This document shows, in pieces, positions 11,854 to 20,191 of a stretch of 37,976 bases of DNA. The notes under the pieces are model-generated. The model ran no database searches and was not told the DNA's origin. It worked only from the letters and a program-made list of their open reading frames with translations. Source of the DNA: an uncultured Actinomycetes bacterium (GTDB lineage: Bacteria; Actinomycetota; Actinomycetes; Mycobacteriales; Mycobacteriaceae); assembly GCA_903877095.1 (NCBI GenBank), contig CAIRCP010000066.1, positions 1 through 37,976 on the forward strand, written 5' to 3'. Numbering within the stretch: the first letter of the stretch is position 1; the number at the start of each line of letters is the position of its first letter. The position numbers were made by a program, and so were the translations under genes.

Positions 11854-13851
11854 TTAGCTCCAGATCCGGACCCGCTGCTGCGGATCCAGGTAGAGCGCAT
11901 CGTCGGTGGTGACGTCGAACGCCTCGTAGAAGGCGTCGATGTTGCGTACAACACCGTTGCAGCGGAATTCCGGCGGCGAGTGCGGATCGATCGCGAGCCG
12001 GCGGACCGACTCGGCGGGGCGGGACTTGGTGCGCCACACCTGTGCCCAGCCGAACAGCACCCGCTGTTCGCCGGTGAGGCCGTCGATCACCGGGGCGGAC
12101 TTGCGACCGAGTGACAGCCGGTAGGCCAGCAGTGCGATCGACAACCCGCCGAGGTCGCCGATGTTCTCCCCGACGGTGAAGGCGCCCTGCACGTGTGCGG
12201 ACTCCGGCCGGTCTCTCAGATCGCGCGGGACGTAAGCGTCGTACTGCTCGATCAATTGCGTGGTGCGGACGGTGAACTCGCCGCGGTCGGCGTCGGTCCA
12301 CCAGTCGACCAGGTGGCCGTCCCCGTCGTATTTCGAACCCTGGTCGTCGAATCCGTGCCCGATCTCGTGCCCGATGACCCCGCCGATACCGCCGTAGTTC
12401 GCCGCGTCGTCGGCCTCGGCGTCGAAGAACGGCGGTTGCAGAATCGCTGCGGGAAAGACGATTTCGTTCATGCCGGGGTTGTAGTAGGCGTTGACGGTCT
12501 GCGGCGTCATGAACCACTCGTCGCGGTCCACCGGGCCGCCCAGCTTGTCCAACTCCCGCCGAGTGGACAGCGCTGTGCCCCGAACGACGTTGCCGTACAG
12601 GTCATCCCGACGGATCTCCAATCCGGAGTAGTCCCGCCACTTCGCCGGATAGCCGATCTTCGCGGTGAACTTGTCCAGTTTGGCCAGCGCACGCTGGCGG
12701 GTGGCCGGGGTCATCCACTCCAGGTCGTTGATGCTCACCCGGTAGGCCTCCCGCAGGTTGGCCACCAGAATGTCCATGCGCGCCTTGGCATCCGGCGGGA
12801 AGTGCTGCTCGACATAGATCCGGCCCACCGCATCGCCGAGCAGGCTCTCGACGAGGGATACGCCGCGCTTCCAGCGCTGCCGGATCTCCTCGGTGCCGCT
12901 GAGCGTGCGGCCGTAGAACGCGAAATCCTCCTCGACCACCCTTGTCGGCAAGACCGAGGCCCGGCTGTGGATGAGCCGCCATCGCGCCCAGTCCTGCCAG
13001 TCGGCGAAGTCCGCGGACGACCACAGTGCCGCGAACGCCGTCAGGTAGTCAGGCTGGCGCACAATGATGTCCGCGACGCGATCCGGCGACGTGCCCAGCG
13101 CCGCGATCCACCCGGCCCAGTCGAAGCCGGGAGCGGTATCCGGCAGTTCGGCGAAGGCGCGCAGGTTGTAGGTCAGGTCGGCATCGCGGCGGCGCACCAC
13201 ATCCCAGTGGGCGGCGGCCAGTGTGGTCTCCAGTGCGACGATCCGGCCGGCCCGGTCGGCGTATTCGTCAGCGGTGCCGCCGAACACCAGGGCGAACATC
13301 GCCGCGATGTGGGCCGGGTAGGCGCCCAGGATCGCGGCGTGCTGGTCGTCGCGGTAGTAGGACTCGTCGGGCAGACCCAGGCCGGACTGGCTGACATGGA
13401 CCAGATAGCGCGACGAATCCTTGGAGTCGGTGTCGACGTAGAGGCCGACCCCGCCGCCCACCCCGCTGCGCTGCAACCCGCCGATGACGGCGGCCAGCGC
13501 GCCTGGGTCCCCGGCAGCATCGATGGACGCCAGTTCGTCGTGCAGCGGAGCCAGACCCCGCGCCTCGACGGCCTGCTCGTCGACGAAGCTGGCGTACAGG
13601 TCGCCGATCCGCTGCTCGTCGGTGCCTGGCGCCGTTGCTCCAGTGTCCGCTGCCTGCGTGATGATCTCGTGCACCTGTTCCTCGGCGCGGTCGTACAGTT
13701 CCCGGAACGCGCCGTCGGTGGCCCGGTCGGCCGGCATCGTGTACTCGGCCAGCCAGCGGCCGTTGACATGGCCGAACAGATCGTCCTGGGGTCGGATGGC
13801 CGGATCTACGTAGGAGAGGTCGATCCCGGAGCGGGCAGCGTCTAGCGTCAC
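11854..13851 (-). CDS. zmp1: M13-family zinc metalloprotease Zmp1
   Basis: Neprilysin-type zinc peptidase of 665 residues (663 in M. tuberculosis Rv0198c). The zinc site HEIGH is at 495-499, the third ligand Glu562 lies in GENIGDLGG, and the substrate-binding motif NAYYNP is at 454-459. The C-terminus VRIWS resembles that of the M. tuberculosis enzyme. As in Zmp1, there is no signal peptide or membrane anchor, although M. tuberculosis Zmp1 acts outside the cell and is linked to inflammasome suppression. GTG at 13851 gives MTLDAARSGIDLSYVDP, matching the family N-terminus; upstream in-frame codons are rejected. It is divergent from the Mce-associated-like gene. Confidence 0.93.
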   Translation of the reverse strand: MTLDAARSGIDLSYVDPAIRPQDDLFGHVNGRWLAEYTMPADRATDGAFRELYDRAEEQVHEIITQAADTGATAPGTDEQRIGDLYASFVDEQAVEARGLAPLHDELASIDAAGDPGALAAVIGGLQRSGVGGGVGLYVDTDSKDSSRYLVHVSQSGLGLPDESYYRDDQHAAILGAYPAHIAAMFALVFGGTADEYADRAGRIVALETTLAAAHWDVVRRRDADLTYNLRAFAELPDTAPGFDWAGWIAALGTSPDRVADIIVRQPDYLTAFAALWSSADFADWQDWARWRLIHSRASVLPTRVVEEDFAFYGRTLSGTEEIRQRWKRGVSLVESLLGDAVGRIYVEQHFPPDAKARMDILVANLREAYRVSINDLEWMTPATRQRALAKLDKFTAKIGYPAKWRDYSGLEIRRDDLYGNVVRGTALSTRRELDKLGGPVDRDEWFMTPQTVNAYYNPGMNEIVFPAAILQPPFFDAEADDAANYGGIGGVIGHEIGHGFDDQGSKYDGDGHLVDWWTDADRGEFTVRTTQLIEQYDAYVPRDLRDRPESAHVQGAFTVGENIGDLGGLSIALLAYRLSLGRKSAPVIDGLTGEQRVLFGWAQVWRTKSRPAESVRRLAIDPHSPPEFRCNGVVRNIDAFYEAFDVTTDDALYLDPQQRVRIWS

Positions 13852-13890
13852 GACACCATGCTTACCGCATTCGGTGAAGTCCCGGCGCGG

Positions 13891-13896
13891 TAGCCT
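13891..13896 (+). promoter_or_regulatory. -10 element TAGCCT at leaderless spacing
   Basis: TAGCCT fits TANNNT and ends seven bases before the ATG at 13904, with no ribosome site between them. A leaderless transcript for the two-gene membrane-protein operon is predicted from spacing. Confidence 0.4.
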
Positions 13897-13903
13897 GCCC
13901 AGC

Positions 13904-14551
13904 ATGCCCGAGGCAGGCCAGGACGCAGAAGATCAGCGCAGCCCGATTGCGCGGACGGAGCACGCGGGCGGGATCACCGGTTTCGGGGTGGCCTCTGCGG
14001 TCCTGGCAGTGATCGCGCTGGCGGCGTCGGGGCTGATCGCGGTGATGTGGTCCGCGCACCACTCGGCCGAATCCGACCGCACCTACCAGGCTCGGGTGCT
14101 GCAGGCGGCCGCGCAGTGGACCGGGATCCTGATCAACATCAACGCCGACAACGTCGAAGCCAGCATGGCCCAGTTGCGCGACGGCACCGTCGGCGAACTC
14201 AACGTCGGCTTTGACGGGTCAATCGCGCCCTACCGTGAGGTGGTCAAGAAACTGCGCTCCAGGACCACCGGGCAGGTGGAGTCGGTCTCCATCGAGGCCA
14301 GCCATCAGGATCTGGACCGCCAGCCCGGCCAGCGCCCGCCGGCCCCGGCCACGCTGCCGTCGGAACTGGCGTCGCGCACTGACACGGTGCTGGTGGTGGC
14401 GACGTCGGTCAGCGAGAACGCCGGCGCGAAGCCGCAGACCCCGGATGGACCCGCCGCCCCGGCTGCCACGACGGTGCGCTGGAACCTGCGACTGGGTGTC
14501 TCCGACGTCGACGGCGCGCTGAAGATCTCCCAGTTGGAGTCGCTGCGATGA
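13904..14551 (+). CDS. single-pass membrane protein, Mce-associated-like (Rv0199 type)
   Basis: A 215-residue protein with a short acidic cytoplasmic N-terminus, one transmembrane helix (about 27-49) and an outside domain of about 165 residues. This layout and the SDRTYQARVLQAAAQWTGILININ segment resemble Mce-associated membrane proteins and match Rv0199 (219 residues, as I recall). Such proteins stabilise lipid-import complexes in other loci, but no mce genes are in view, so the partner here is unknown. The start at 13904 is chosen over an in-frame codon at 13874 because a -10 element ends seven bases upstream. The stop overlaps the next ATG (ATGA). Confidence 0.78.
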   Translation: MPEAGQDAEDQRSPIARTEHAGGITGFGVASAVLAVIALAASGLIAVMWSAHHSAESDRTYQARVLQAAAQWTGILININADNVEASMAQLRDGTVGELNVGFDGSIAPYREVVKKLRSRTTGQVESVSIEASHQDLDRQPGQRPPAPATLPSELASRTDTVLVVATSVSENAGAKPQTPDGPAAPAATTVRWNLRLGVSDVDGALKISQLESLR

Positions 14552-15237
14552 GGAACCTCGCCAGGGTGCTGGCCTTCGACGTCCTCGCCCCGCTGGCCGC
14601 GATAGCGGCGCTGTTGATCATCGGCGTGATGCTCGGCTGGCCGCTGTGGTGGGTGTCGCTCTGCTCGATCCTCTGCCTGTTGATCGTGCAGGCGGTCATC
14701 GTGAATCTCGTTCTGTACCGTCGTGATTCGGTGACGGCGGGCACCGACGACGACGCGCCGGGGCTGAGGCTGGCGGTGGCGGGTGTCACCACAGCGGCAT
14801 TGCTCGCCGCAGCCGTCGTCGGCTACAACCGGTGGACGCTGCCGGATCGGGCCTTCGACAAGAACAGCGGCGACGTGGTCAAGATCGCGACGGAAGTCGC
14901 CGAGGCCACCGCCACTTTCACCCCCGCGACCCCTGACATCGCCGTCGAGCGGGCCGCGTCATTGATGACGCCCGATCAGGCCGAGGCGTTCAGAGCCCAA
15001 TTCGCCTCCACCGCAGCCGATTTGACCAAACGCAAGGTTACCGCGGGCGCGCGTACGATTTCGGCCGGGCTGGAGGCGCTGGGATCCTCGGCGGCCAGTG
15101 TCGCCGTGCTGATGCGTGGAACTCAGACCGAGGCCGGCCAGCCGCCCAGTGTGGCGGTGCTCGCGCTCCGGGTGGCGCTGGCGAAGCTGGACGGCGGCTG
15201 GAAGGTCACCGGCGTGACGCCGATCAACTCGCGCTGA
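14548..15237 (+). CDS. membrane protein (Rv0200 type)
   Basis: A 229-residue protein, the same length I recall for Rv0200. It has two N-terminal hydrophobic helices (about 7-33 and 34-57), a third at about 76-95, and a C-terminal domain outside the membrane that ends VTGVTPINSR. The outer domain resembles the NTF2-like or Mce-associated fold of its neighbour, suggesting the two proteins work as a pair. It is translationally coupled to the upstream gene by an ATGA overlap. The 3' end overlaps the convergent CoA-binding gene by 14 bases. The function is unknown. Confidence 0.75.
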   Translation: MRNLARVLAFDVLAPLAAIAALLIIGVMLGWPLWWVSLCSILCLLIVQAVIVNLVLYRRDSVTAGTDDDAPGLRLAVAGVTTAALLAAAVVGYNRWTLPDRAFDKNSGDVVKIATEVAEATATFTPATPDIAVERAASLMTPDQAEAFRAQFASTAADLTKRKVTAGARTISAGLEALGSSAASVAVLMRGTQTEAGQPPSVAVLALRVALAKLDGGWKVTGVTPINSR

Positions 15238-15649
15238 CGAACCGCGCGTAATCGACCTTCAGGCAGCGGTCCATCACGACCGTGATGCCGGCGGCCCGGG
15301 CCTGGTCGGCCACCTGCTCATGCCACAAACCCTGTTGCAGCCACAGGTATTTCGGCAGCGGGTCCAACTCGAGGATCTCCTGCAGCACGCCGGGCAGATC
15401 CTCGTAGCGCCGGAACACGTCCACCATGTCCGGGACCACCGGCAGATCGGCGAGCCGGGCGTATGCCGTGACGCCGCCGACCTCGGCGACGTAGGGGTTG
15501 ACCGGGTAGAGCTGATAGTGGCTGGCGCGGGCGAGGTATTCGAAGACACCGTTGCTCGGCCGGGCCGGGTTGTCGGAGGCGCCGACGACGGCCACCGTCG
15601 CGGTGTCGCGCAGGATCCGGCTCAGCTCAGTCGTATTCGGGGTACTCAT
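15224..15649 (-). CDS. CoA-binding domain protein (YccU type)
   Basis: A 141-residue single-domain Rossmann-fold protein. The first strand and loop VAVVGASDNPARPSNGVF (about 18-35) are typical of the CoA_binding_2 family, followed by YPVNPYVAEVGGV and the C-terminal VVMDRCLKVDYARF. The family binds CoA or a similar nucleotide in the cytoplasm; its role is not established. The ATG at 15649 overlaps the end of the upstream HTH-like gene by 23 bases, so it closes the mmpL11 operon. From memory, M. tuberculosis has no such gene between Rv0200 and Rv0201c, so this looks like a lineage-specific difference in the block. Confidence 0.85.
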   Translation of the reverse strand: MSTPNTTELSRILRDTATVAVVGASDNPARPSNGVFEYLARASHYQLYPVNPYVAEVGGVTAYARLADLPVVPDMVDVFRRYEDLPGVLQEILELDPLPKYLWLQQGLWHEQVADQARAAGITVVMDRCLKVDYARFVSAS

Positions 15650-16121
15650 CGGTTTCCGGAGTGGTCCGTTCCTGGGCCTGCTGAGCGCGCATCTTGGCGA
15701 ACCGGTCGGAGAGCCGTCGCATCCGGATCATCAGCGACGCCGGCGGGCTGACGGCTGCGTCGAGGTAGGCCGCGAAGTCGGCGGTGCTGACACCGGTCCG
15801 CGACGCGAACTCGTCGAGGCTCAGCCCGGAACGTCCCATCAGGATCCGCACGTGCCGGGCGGCTTCGGTCCTCTCGTTGTGCTCCATGTGATTTCGTGCG
15901 CGCGTCAGCACTTCGGTGAGTGCCTGCGAGACGCCGTAGGGTGCGGCCGAGGCGAGCACCTCCTCGACCTGGCGAGCGGTGCGGCCGTAGGGATCGCGCT
16001 TGATCGCGACGACGATGCGCTGCCACACCGTGATGTCGCCGCTCTGCAGGGCGTCGCGGATCGAGGCGGTGGGCCAGAACTCGACCGGGGTGTCGTCCAT
16101 GCGCTGATACGGGCGAGTCAA
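15627..16121 (-). CDS. small HTH-like regulatory protein (Rv0201c type)
   Basis: A 164-residue cytoplasmic protein. The C-terminal half (about 95-145, ARHVRILMGRSGLSLDEFAS then TGVSTADFAAYLDA) has the pattern of a Cro/XRE helix-turn-helix domain; the N-terminal half is helical. It matches Rv0201c (167 residues). The start is taken as TTG at 16121, which overlaps the TGA of mmpL11 (TTGA) and follows a GGAGGAGG ribosome site four to five bases upstream. The ATG at 16100 has no such site. The frame remains open further upstream through the mmpL11 repeat, but that is a shadow. It may regulate the mmpL11 operon; no operator was identified. Confidence 0.75.
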   Translation of the reverse strand: MTRPYQRMDDTPVEFWPTASIRDALQSGDITVWQRIVVAIKRDPYGRTARQVEEVLASAAPYGVSQALTEVLTRARNHMEHNERTEAARHVRILMGRSGLSLDEFASRTGVSTADFAAYLDAAVSPPASLMIRMRRLSDRFAKMRAQQAQERTTPETDEYPEYD

Positions 16122-19100
16122 CTCGCCTCCTCCATGATCGCCACGGCCAGTGACAGGCATCGCTTGCGGACGTCGCCCCAGCGGGCCTCGCCATCTGGCC
16201 CGGACCACCGCTCGCCGTCCGGCCCGGACCACCGCTCGCCGTCCGGCCCGGACCATCGCTCGCCGTCCGGCCCGGACCATCGCTCGCCGTCCGGCCCGGA
16301 CCATCGCTCGCCGTCGGCGGCTTCGGCCGGGATCGGATCAGCCAGCCGGCGGACCAGCTGGGTCGCAATCCACAGTCGCTCTCGTCGCCCAGCACTGTAG
16401 TACCCGTCGACGCCGGCCAGCACTCGGGCGGCGTTGCGGACGCCCATCGCGTCCGCCAGATCGGCGGTGACGGCGAAGTCCGACGCGCTGTTGCGGCACA
16501 GCACCAGGAAGCTCTGCATCCGCAGCGTCTCCGCCGCCGTAGGGATCTGCAGCCGGTCGCCGGTGGGCAACTGCACGTTGGTGGTCTCGACCGGACTGCG
16601 GCGGCGCACGGCGGCGTCGGTCTCCAGCGCATCCAGCGCCACCGCGAGGCGGCCCCGCCACATCGTGACGGGATGGATCGAACCCCTCGTCGTTCCGAAG
16701 AGCGCAGCCGACCGCGGTGCCCCTGACGCCCGGACGCGCCGCCGATCGAGGGCACCTCCGATGGCGGCGGCCAACCGCTGCGGAGCCGGCTCGGTGCCGT
16801 TGGGCGAAGTCCCCGATGCCGCAGCGCACCCGCTGAAGGCGAGAGGATCGACCACGCTGACCGCGTCGGGCGCGAGTTCCCGCAGCCGGGCGGCGTTGCG
16901 CACCACGACCCTCATGTCGCCGGGCGGAGGTGCGAGCGTGGAGATGTCGTCGGGGATGACGACGACGTCACCGGGGTCGACCTTGGGCAGCGGGCGTTCG
17001 AAGTCCACCGACGGCAGGACGCGGGCCAGCCAGTCGGGCAGCCACCAGTTCCACCGGTCGAACACCGCCATCAGCGCCGGCACCAGCACCATGCGGACCA
17101 CGGTGGCGTCCACGGCGATCGCGACGGCGCAGGCCACCCCGAGCTGTGCCACCAGCGGCATTCCGGCGAAGGCGAACCCGATGAAGACCGCGATCATGAT
17201 CAGAGCCGCGCTGGTGATGGTCCGGGCGCTGGTGGCCACGCCGTAGGCCACGGCGTCGCGGGTGTCGTCGGATTGCAGGTAGCGCTCGCGGATGCGGGTC
17301 AGCAGGAAGATCTCGTAGTCCATTGACAGGCCGAACGTCATGGCCAGCACCAGCGGTGGGATCGTGCTGTCGATCGAACCGATCGGTTCGAAGCCGAGGC
17401 GTTCCAGCCAGCCCCACTGGAACACCATGACGAGGCTGCCGTAGGCGGCGGCCACCGACAGCACCGTCATCAGCACGCCCTTGAGCGCCAGGACCACCGA
17501 CCGGATCGAGACGAGCAGCATCAGGAACGCGATCGTCGCGACGAAGACGAACACCAGCAACTGGGTGTGGGCCACCCGGTCGTCGAAGTCCTTGATCAGC
17601 GCGGTCGGGCCACCGACGTCGACTCTCACCCCGGACGCTTCCGAAGCCGCCTGGCCGGCGACATTGAGCTCCGGAGTCGCGGGCAGCGTCGCTCGCAGCC
17701 AGTCGATGGTGTCGCGAGCCTTCATCTCCTCGGGATCCACCGCGAGCACGGCCGAGAGCAGGGCGCTGCGGTTGTCGTCGCCGAACACCGGCGGCGCCAC
17801 CGAGACGATGTTGACCGCCTGACCCGCCGACCGGGTCAGCGCGTCGAGCACCGGGGCGTTGCGCGGATCGTTGGCGTCGGCGTCGGGGAATGTGACCAGA
17901 ATGCGCACCGGGCCCAGCGCGCCCGGGCCGAGTGCCTCGGCGGCGGCCGCCACCCCGCCCCGGATCTCATGCGAGGGCGGAAACTGCCGCTGCAAACTGT
18001 TGCCGAGCACCATGCCGAAGGCGGGCGCGGCGATAATCAGCAGGAACGTCGCCGCCGTTGCCGCCGACACCCACGGTCGGCGCATGACCGCCCCGACCCA
18101 TCGGGTCCAGAACCGGGACTGGGTGGACTCGGCCCGGCGCGACCAGTGCAGCCAGGGTGCGCGCCGAGCGGCGGCGCGACCGAACACCGACAGGATCGCC
18201 GGGATCAGCGTGGCGGAGGTGAGCACGGCGAACGCCACGGCCAGAATCGCGCCGGTAGCCATCGACCGGAGCACCGGAGTGCCGATCAGGTAGATGCCGG
18301 TCAGCGACGCGATGACGGTCAGGCCCGATAGCAGGACCGCCAGCCCGGAGGTGCCCATGGCGGCGTCTGCGGCCTGATCCGGGTCCCGGCCGCTGCGCAG
18401 TTCCTCGCGGAAGCGCATCAGGATGAACAACGAGTAGTCGATGGCCAGGGCGATGCCGAACATCGACACCGTCGAGGTGACGAACACCGACATCGTCGTC
18501 AACGTCGAGAGCAGATAGACGACGCCCATCGTGACGACGACGGTGCAAACCCCCAGCGCCAGGGGGATCGCCGCGGCGGCCAGCGAGCCGAACACCACGA
18601 TCAGCACCAGCAGGACGATGGGAAGGTTCCAGCGTTCGGCCGCGGCGATGTCGTGTTTGGTGCTCGTCTGGGCGGCGGCGCCGAGCGCGCCCTGCCCGAT
18701 GACGTAGAGCTTCACCCGGCCGTTCTCGGTCCGGCCGGGTTGATCGCCCTGCACCCCGACCTTCGTGCGCAATTGCCGGGCCACGTCGACGGCTCCGGTG
18801 TTGTCGAAGCCCAGCTTCAGCGACACCACATAGGGGCGATCCGGCGCCGGCGGCGGCTGCACCGGGTTGGGCACCACCTCCAGACTGGGCACCTGCTTGG
18901 CGGCGTCTTCGAGCTGGGTGACGGCGGCGGCCATGTCGGCGTAGGTGGCGTCCGCCCGCGGTGCGGCCACCAGCGCCAGCGGGGAGGCGCCGAACTGCGG
19001 GTAGTGGTCCTCGAGCTGGTACTGCACATGCAGCGACTGGGACCCGGTGACGTCGAATCCGCCGCCGGTGAGATTGTGGGACTGGGTGAGCGCCAACGCC

Positions 19101-19180
19101 ACCGACGGGACCAGCGCGAGCAGCCAGCAGATGAAGACCAGCCAGCGGTGCCTGCGCAGGCGTCCACTCAGTCGCATCAT
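16118..19180 (-). CDS. mmpL11: RND-family lipid exporter MmpL11 with an octapeptide-repeat tail
   Basis: Inner-membrane RND transporter of 1020 residues that exports mycolic wax esters and long-chain triacylglycerols to the outer envelope and has been linked to heme uptake. Two sets of transmembrane helices carry the proton-relay motifs GIALAIDYSLFILMR and GLSMDYEIFLLTR. The first outer loop begins SHNLTGGGFDVTGSQSL, as in M. tuberculosis MmpL11. The start is one of two adjacent ATGs (19180, 19177). M. tuberculosis MmpL11 has 966 residues. The extra length here is mainly a cytoplasmic C-terminal array of five GERWSGPD octapeptides (about 956-995), followed by a final 25-residue helix. The stop overlaps the TTG start of the HTH-like gene. 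Confidence 0.93.
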   Translation of the reverse strand: MMRLSGRLRRHRWLVFICWLLALVPSVALALTQSHNLTGGGFDVTGSQSLHVQYQLEDHYPQFGASPLALVAAPRADATYADMAAAVTQLEDAAKQVPSLEVVPNPVQPPPAPDRPYVVSLKLGFDNTGAVDVARQLRTKVGVQGDQPGRTENGRVKLYVIGQGALGAAAQTSTKHDIAAAERWNLPIVLLVLIVVFGSLAAAAIPLALGVCTVVVTMGVVYLLSTLTTMSVFVTSTVSMFGIALAIDYSLFILMRFREELRSGRDPDQAADAAMGTSGLAVLLSGLTVIASLTGIYLIGTPVLRSMATGAILAVAFAVLTSATLIPAILSVFGRAAARRAPWLHWSRRAESTQSRFWTRWVGAVMRRPWVSAATAATFLLIIAAPAFGMVLGNSLQRQFPPSHEIRGGVAAAAEALGPGALGPVRILVTFPDADANDPRNAPVLDALTRSAGQAVNIVSVAPPVFGDDNRSALLSAVLAVDPEEMKARDTIDWLRATLPATPELNVAGQAASEASGVRVDVGGPTALIKDFDDRVAHTQLLVFVFVATIAFLMLLVSIRSVVLALKGVLMTVLSVAAAYGSLVMVFQWGWLERLGFEPIGSIDSTIPPLVLAMTFGLSMDYEIFLLTRIRERYLQSDDTRDAVAYGVATSARTITSAALIMIAVFIGFAFAGMPLVAQLGVACAVAIAVDATVVRMVLVPALMAVFDRWNWWLPDWLARVLPSVDFERPLPKVDPGDVVVIPDDISTLAPPPGDMRVVVRNAARLRELAPDAVSVVDPLAFSGCAAASGTSPNGTEPAPQRLAAAIGGALDRRRVRASGAPRSAALFGTTRGSIHPVTMWRGRLAVALDALETDAAVRRRSPVETTNVQLPTGDRLQIPTAAETLRMQSFLVLCRNSASDFAVTADLADAMGVRNAARVLAGVDGYYSAGRRERLWIATQLVRRLADPIPAEAADGERWSGPDGERWSGPDGERWSGPDGERWSGPDGERWSGPDGEARWGDVRKRCLSLAVAIMEEAS
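16197..16316 (-). repeat. 24-bp in-frame minisatellite, five tandem copies, in mmpL11
   Basis: Five head-to-tail 24-bp units start at 16197, 16221, 16245, 16269 and 16293. Each encodes DGERWSGP on the minus strand. Units 1-2 differ from units 3-5 by one synonymous change (CGG versus CGA for Arg), and the last unit has one further change at its end. A degenerate partial copy flanks the array near 16187. Copies are nearly identical, so the array expanded recently and copy number may vary between strains. Confidence 0.95.
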
Positions 19181-19314
19181 GAACTGCTGGATGGTTTTTC
19201 TCCCCGCATCTTCCCCGGCGAACACCGATTTGCGTGGCTGTGAGCCTACCGCAGCACGGTGTATGTCCAAGCTGCTGCAGCGCTGCCGGAGACCCCGGCA
19301 GCCAGCCGGTGCCC

Positions 19315-19320
19315 TAAGAT
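19315..19320 (+). promoter_or_regulatory. -10 element for the hemophore gene
   Basis: TAAGAT fits TANNNT closely. A start near 19327 would give a leader of about 35 bases containing GGAG (19351-19354), seven bases before the ATG at 19362. The mmpL11 start lies 180 bases away on the other strand, so the two heme-linked genes share this intergenic region. Confidence 0.5.
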
Positions 19321-19361
19321 GAGGCCGTCGAGGAACGCAGGACACGGATTGGAGTCCGAGG

Positions 19362-19730
19362 ATGATGCTTACTTCCCGCCACGCCCGCCGCGTGATCGGT
19401 GGAACGATCGGCGCGGGCGCGGTCGCCGCCTCGCTGCTCGTCGGGATGGCACCGTCGGCTCTTGCCGATCCCCCGAACTGCACCGCCGCCGATCTCGCCG
19501 GGACGGCCGCGGGTGTCTCGGCCGCCACCTCGGCGTATTTGTTCACCCACCCGGACGTCAACGCGTTCTTCACGTCGCTGGAGGGCTCGCCGCGCGACAC
19601 GCTGCGCACCCAGGTGCAGCAGTACCTCGACGCGAACCCCCAGGTCAAGGCCGACCTGTCGGGTATCCGTCAGCCGCTGACGGACCTGCGGAATCGCTGC
19701 GGCGGCGACCCCGCGGACCCGGGAAACTAA
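19362..19730 (+). CDS. secreted heme-binding protein (Rv0203-type hemophore)
   Basis: A 122-residue exported protein with signal peptide 1-35 (cleavage near ALA-DP) and two cysteines (40 and 113) likely to form a disulfide. The fold motif YLFTHPDVNAFF with Tyr59 and His63 matches the published heme ligands of Rv0203 (Tyr59, His63). The third reported ligand, His89, aligns with Tyr88 here (QQYLDANPQV), so heme affinity may differ. Rv0203 is thought to carry heme to MmpL3 and MmpL11, and genes for both are nearby. Two adjacent ATGs (19362, 19365) are possible; GGAG at 19351 favours the first. Its TAA overlaps the stop of the convergent DUF3054 gene by three bases. Confidence 0.85.
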   Translation: MMLTSRHARRVIGGTIGAGAVAASLLVGMAPSALADPPNCTAADLAGTAAGVSAATSAYLFTHPDVNAFFTSLEGSPRDTLRTQVQQYLDANPQVKADLSGIRQPLTDLRNRCGGDPADPGN

Positions 19731-20092
19731 CGGCTCCGGCGCCCCGATCCCGTCACGGCGGCCCGCCAGCCCAGCAGTAGCGCCCCGGTGAACGCGGTCG
19801 CCACAGCGACGAAGCTGAGCGCGATCCCGGCACCGGTCCCGGCGCGCAGTCCCATGCCGATCACGACGGTGATCAACCAGACAGCGACGCCCGTGGGCCG
19901 CACCGCCGTGGGAGCCCGCCAGGCCCGGCAGATCACCCACGCCGCGGCCAGCCCGGCCAGAAACGGCCAGCCGGTTTCTGCAATGCCGGCCGGCGTCACG
20001 CCCTCGGCGTGATTGCGCCGGCCGATCCCGACGAAGATCAGGACGCACGCCACGTCGGCGGCGAAGGCGAGCACTGCGTTTCGGATCGTCAC
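19727..20092 (-). CDS. DUF3054 small membrane protein
   Basis: A 121-residue integral membrane protein with about four hydrophobic helices. The family signature is VLIFVGIGRRNHAEG after the first helix, followed by FLAGLAAAWVICRAWRAPTAV and WLITVVIGMGLR. The DUF3054 family is found in actinobacteria and archaea and has no known function. GTG at 20092 starts just before the first helix; the frame is open upstream to 20575, but that part lies inside the opposite-strand AI-2E gene and reads as low-complexity shadow. It lies between the hemophore and the AI-2E family gene, where M. tuberculosis, as I recall, has a larger membrane protein (Rv0204c). Confidence 0.75.
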   Translation of the reverse strand: MTIRNAVLAFAADVACVLIFVGIGRRNHAEGVTPAGIAETGWPFLAGLAAAWVICRAWRAPTAVRPTGVAVWLITVVIGMGLRAGTGAGIALSFVAVATAFTGALLLGWRAAVTGSGRRSR

Positions 20093-20143
20093 GGGCCCAT
20101 CCAACCGGGCCTCATCGATGTCGTCGACACCGACCGCTGCGTA

Positions 20144-20183
20144 GGCGGTCGATAGGCGCCCGCTGCCTGGGCGGTCGATAGGC
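20144..20183 (+). repeat. 14-bp direct repeat flanking the AI-2E gene promoter
   Basis: GGCGGTCGATAGGC occurs at 20144-20157 and again at 20170-20183, starts 26 bases apart. The second copy runs into TAGGCT (20179-20184), a TANNNT -10 element that ends seven bases before the ATG at 20192. The first copy sits near the -35 position. The repeats may be paired regulator sites or a duplicated promoter. Confidence 0.6.
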
Positions 20184-20191
20184 TCACCGTC

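Noticed and set aside
15627..16304. N-terminal MVRAGRRA repeat protein fused to the HTH-like gene
   Set aside because: The repeats are the mmpL11 minisatellite read in another frame. The ribosome site GGAGGAGG and overlapping TTG at 16121 give a better start.
16197..16316. CRISPR array
   Set aside because: Units are contiguous with no spacers, 24 bases long, and keep the mmpL11 frame.
19181..19648. 156-residue N-terminal extension of MmpL11
   Set aside because: It overlaps the divergent hemophore gene and is not part of the family; the adjacent ATGs at 19180 and 19177 fit MmpL11.
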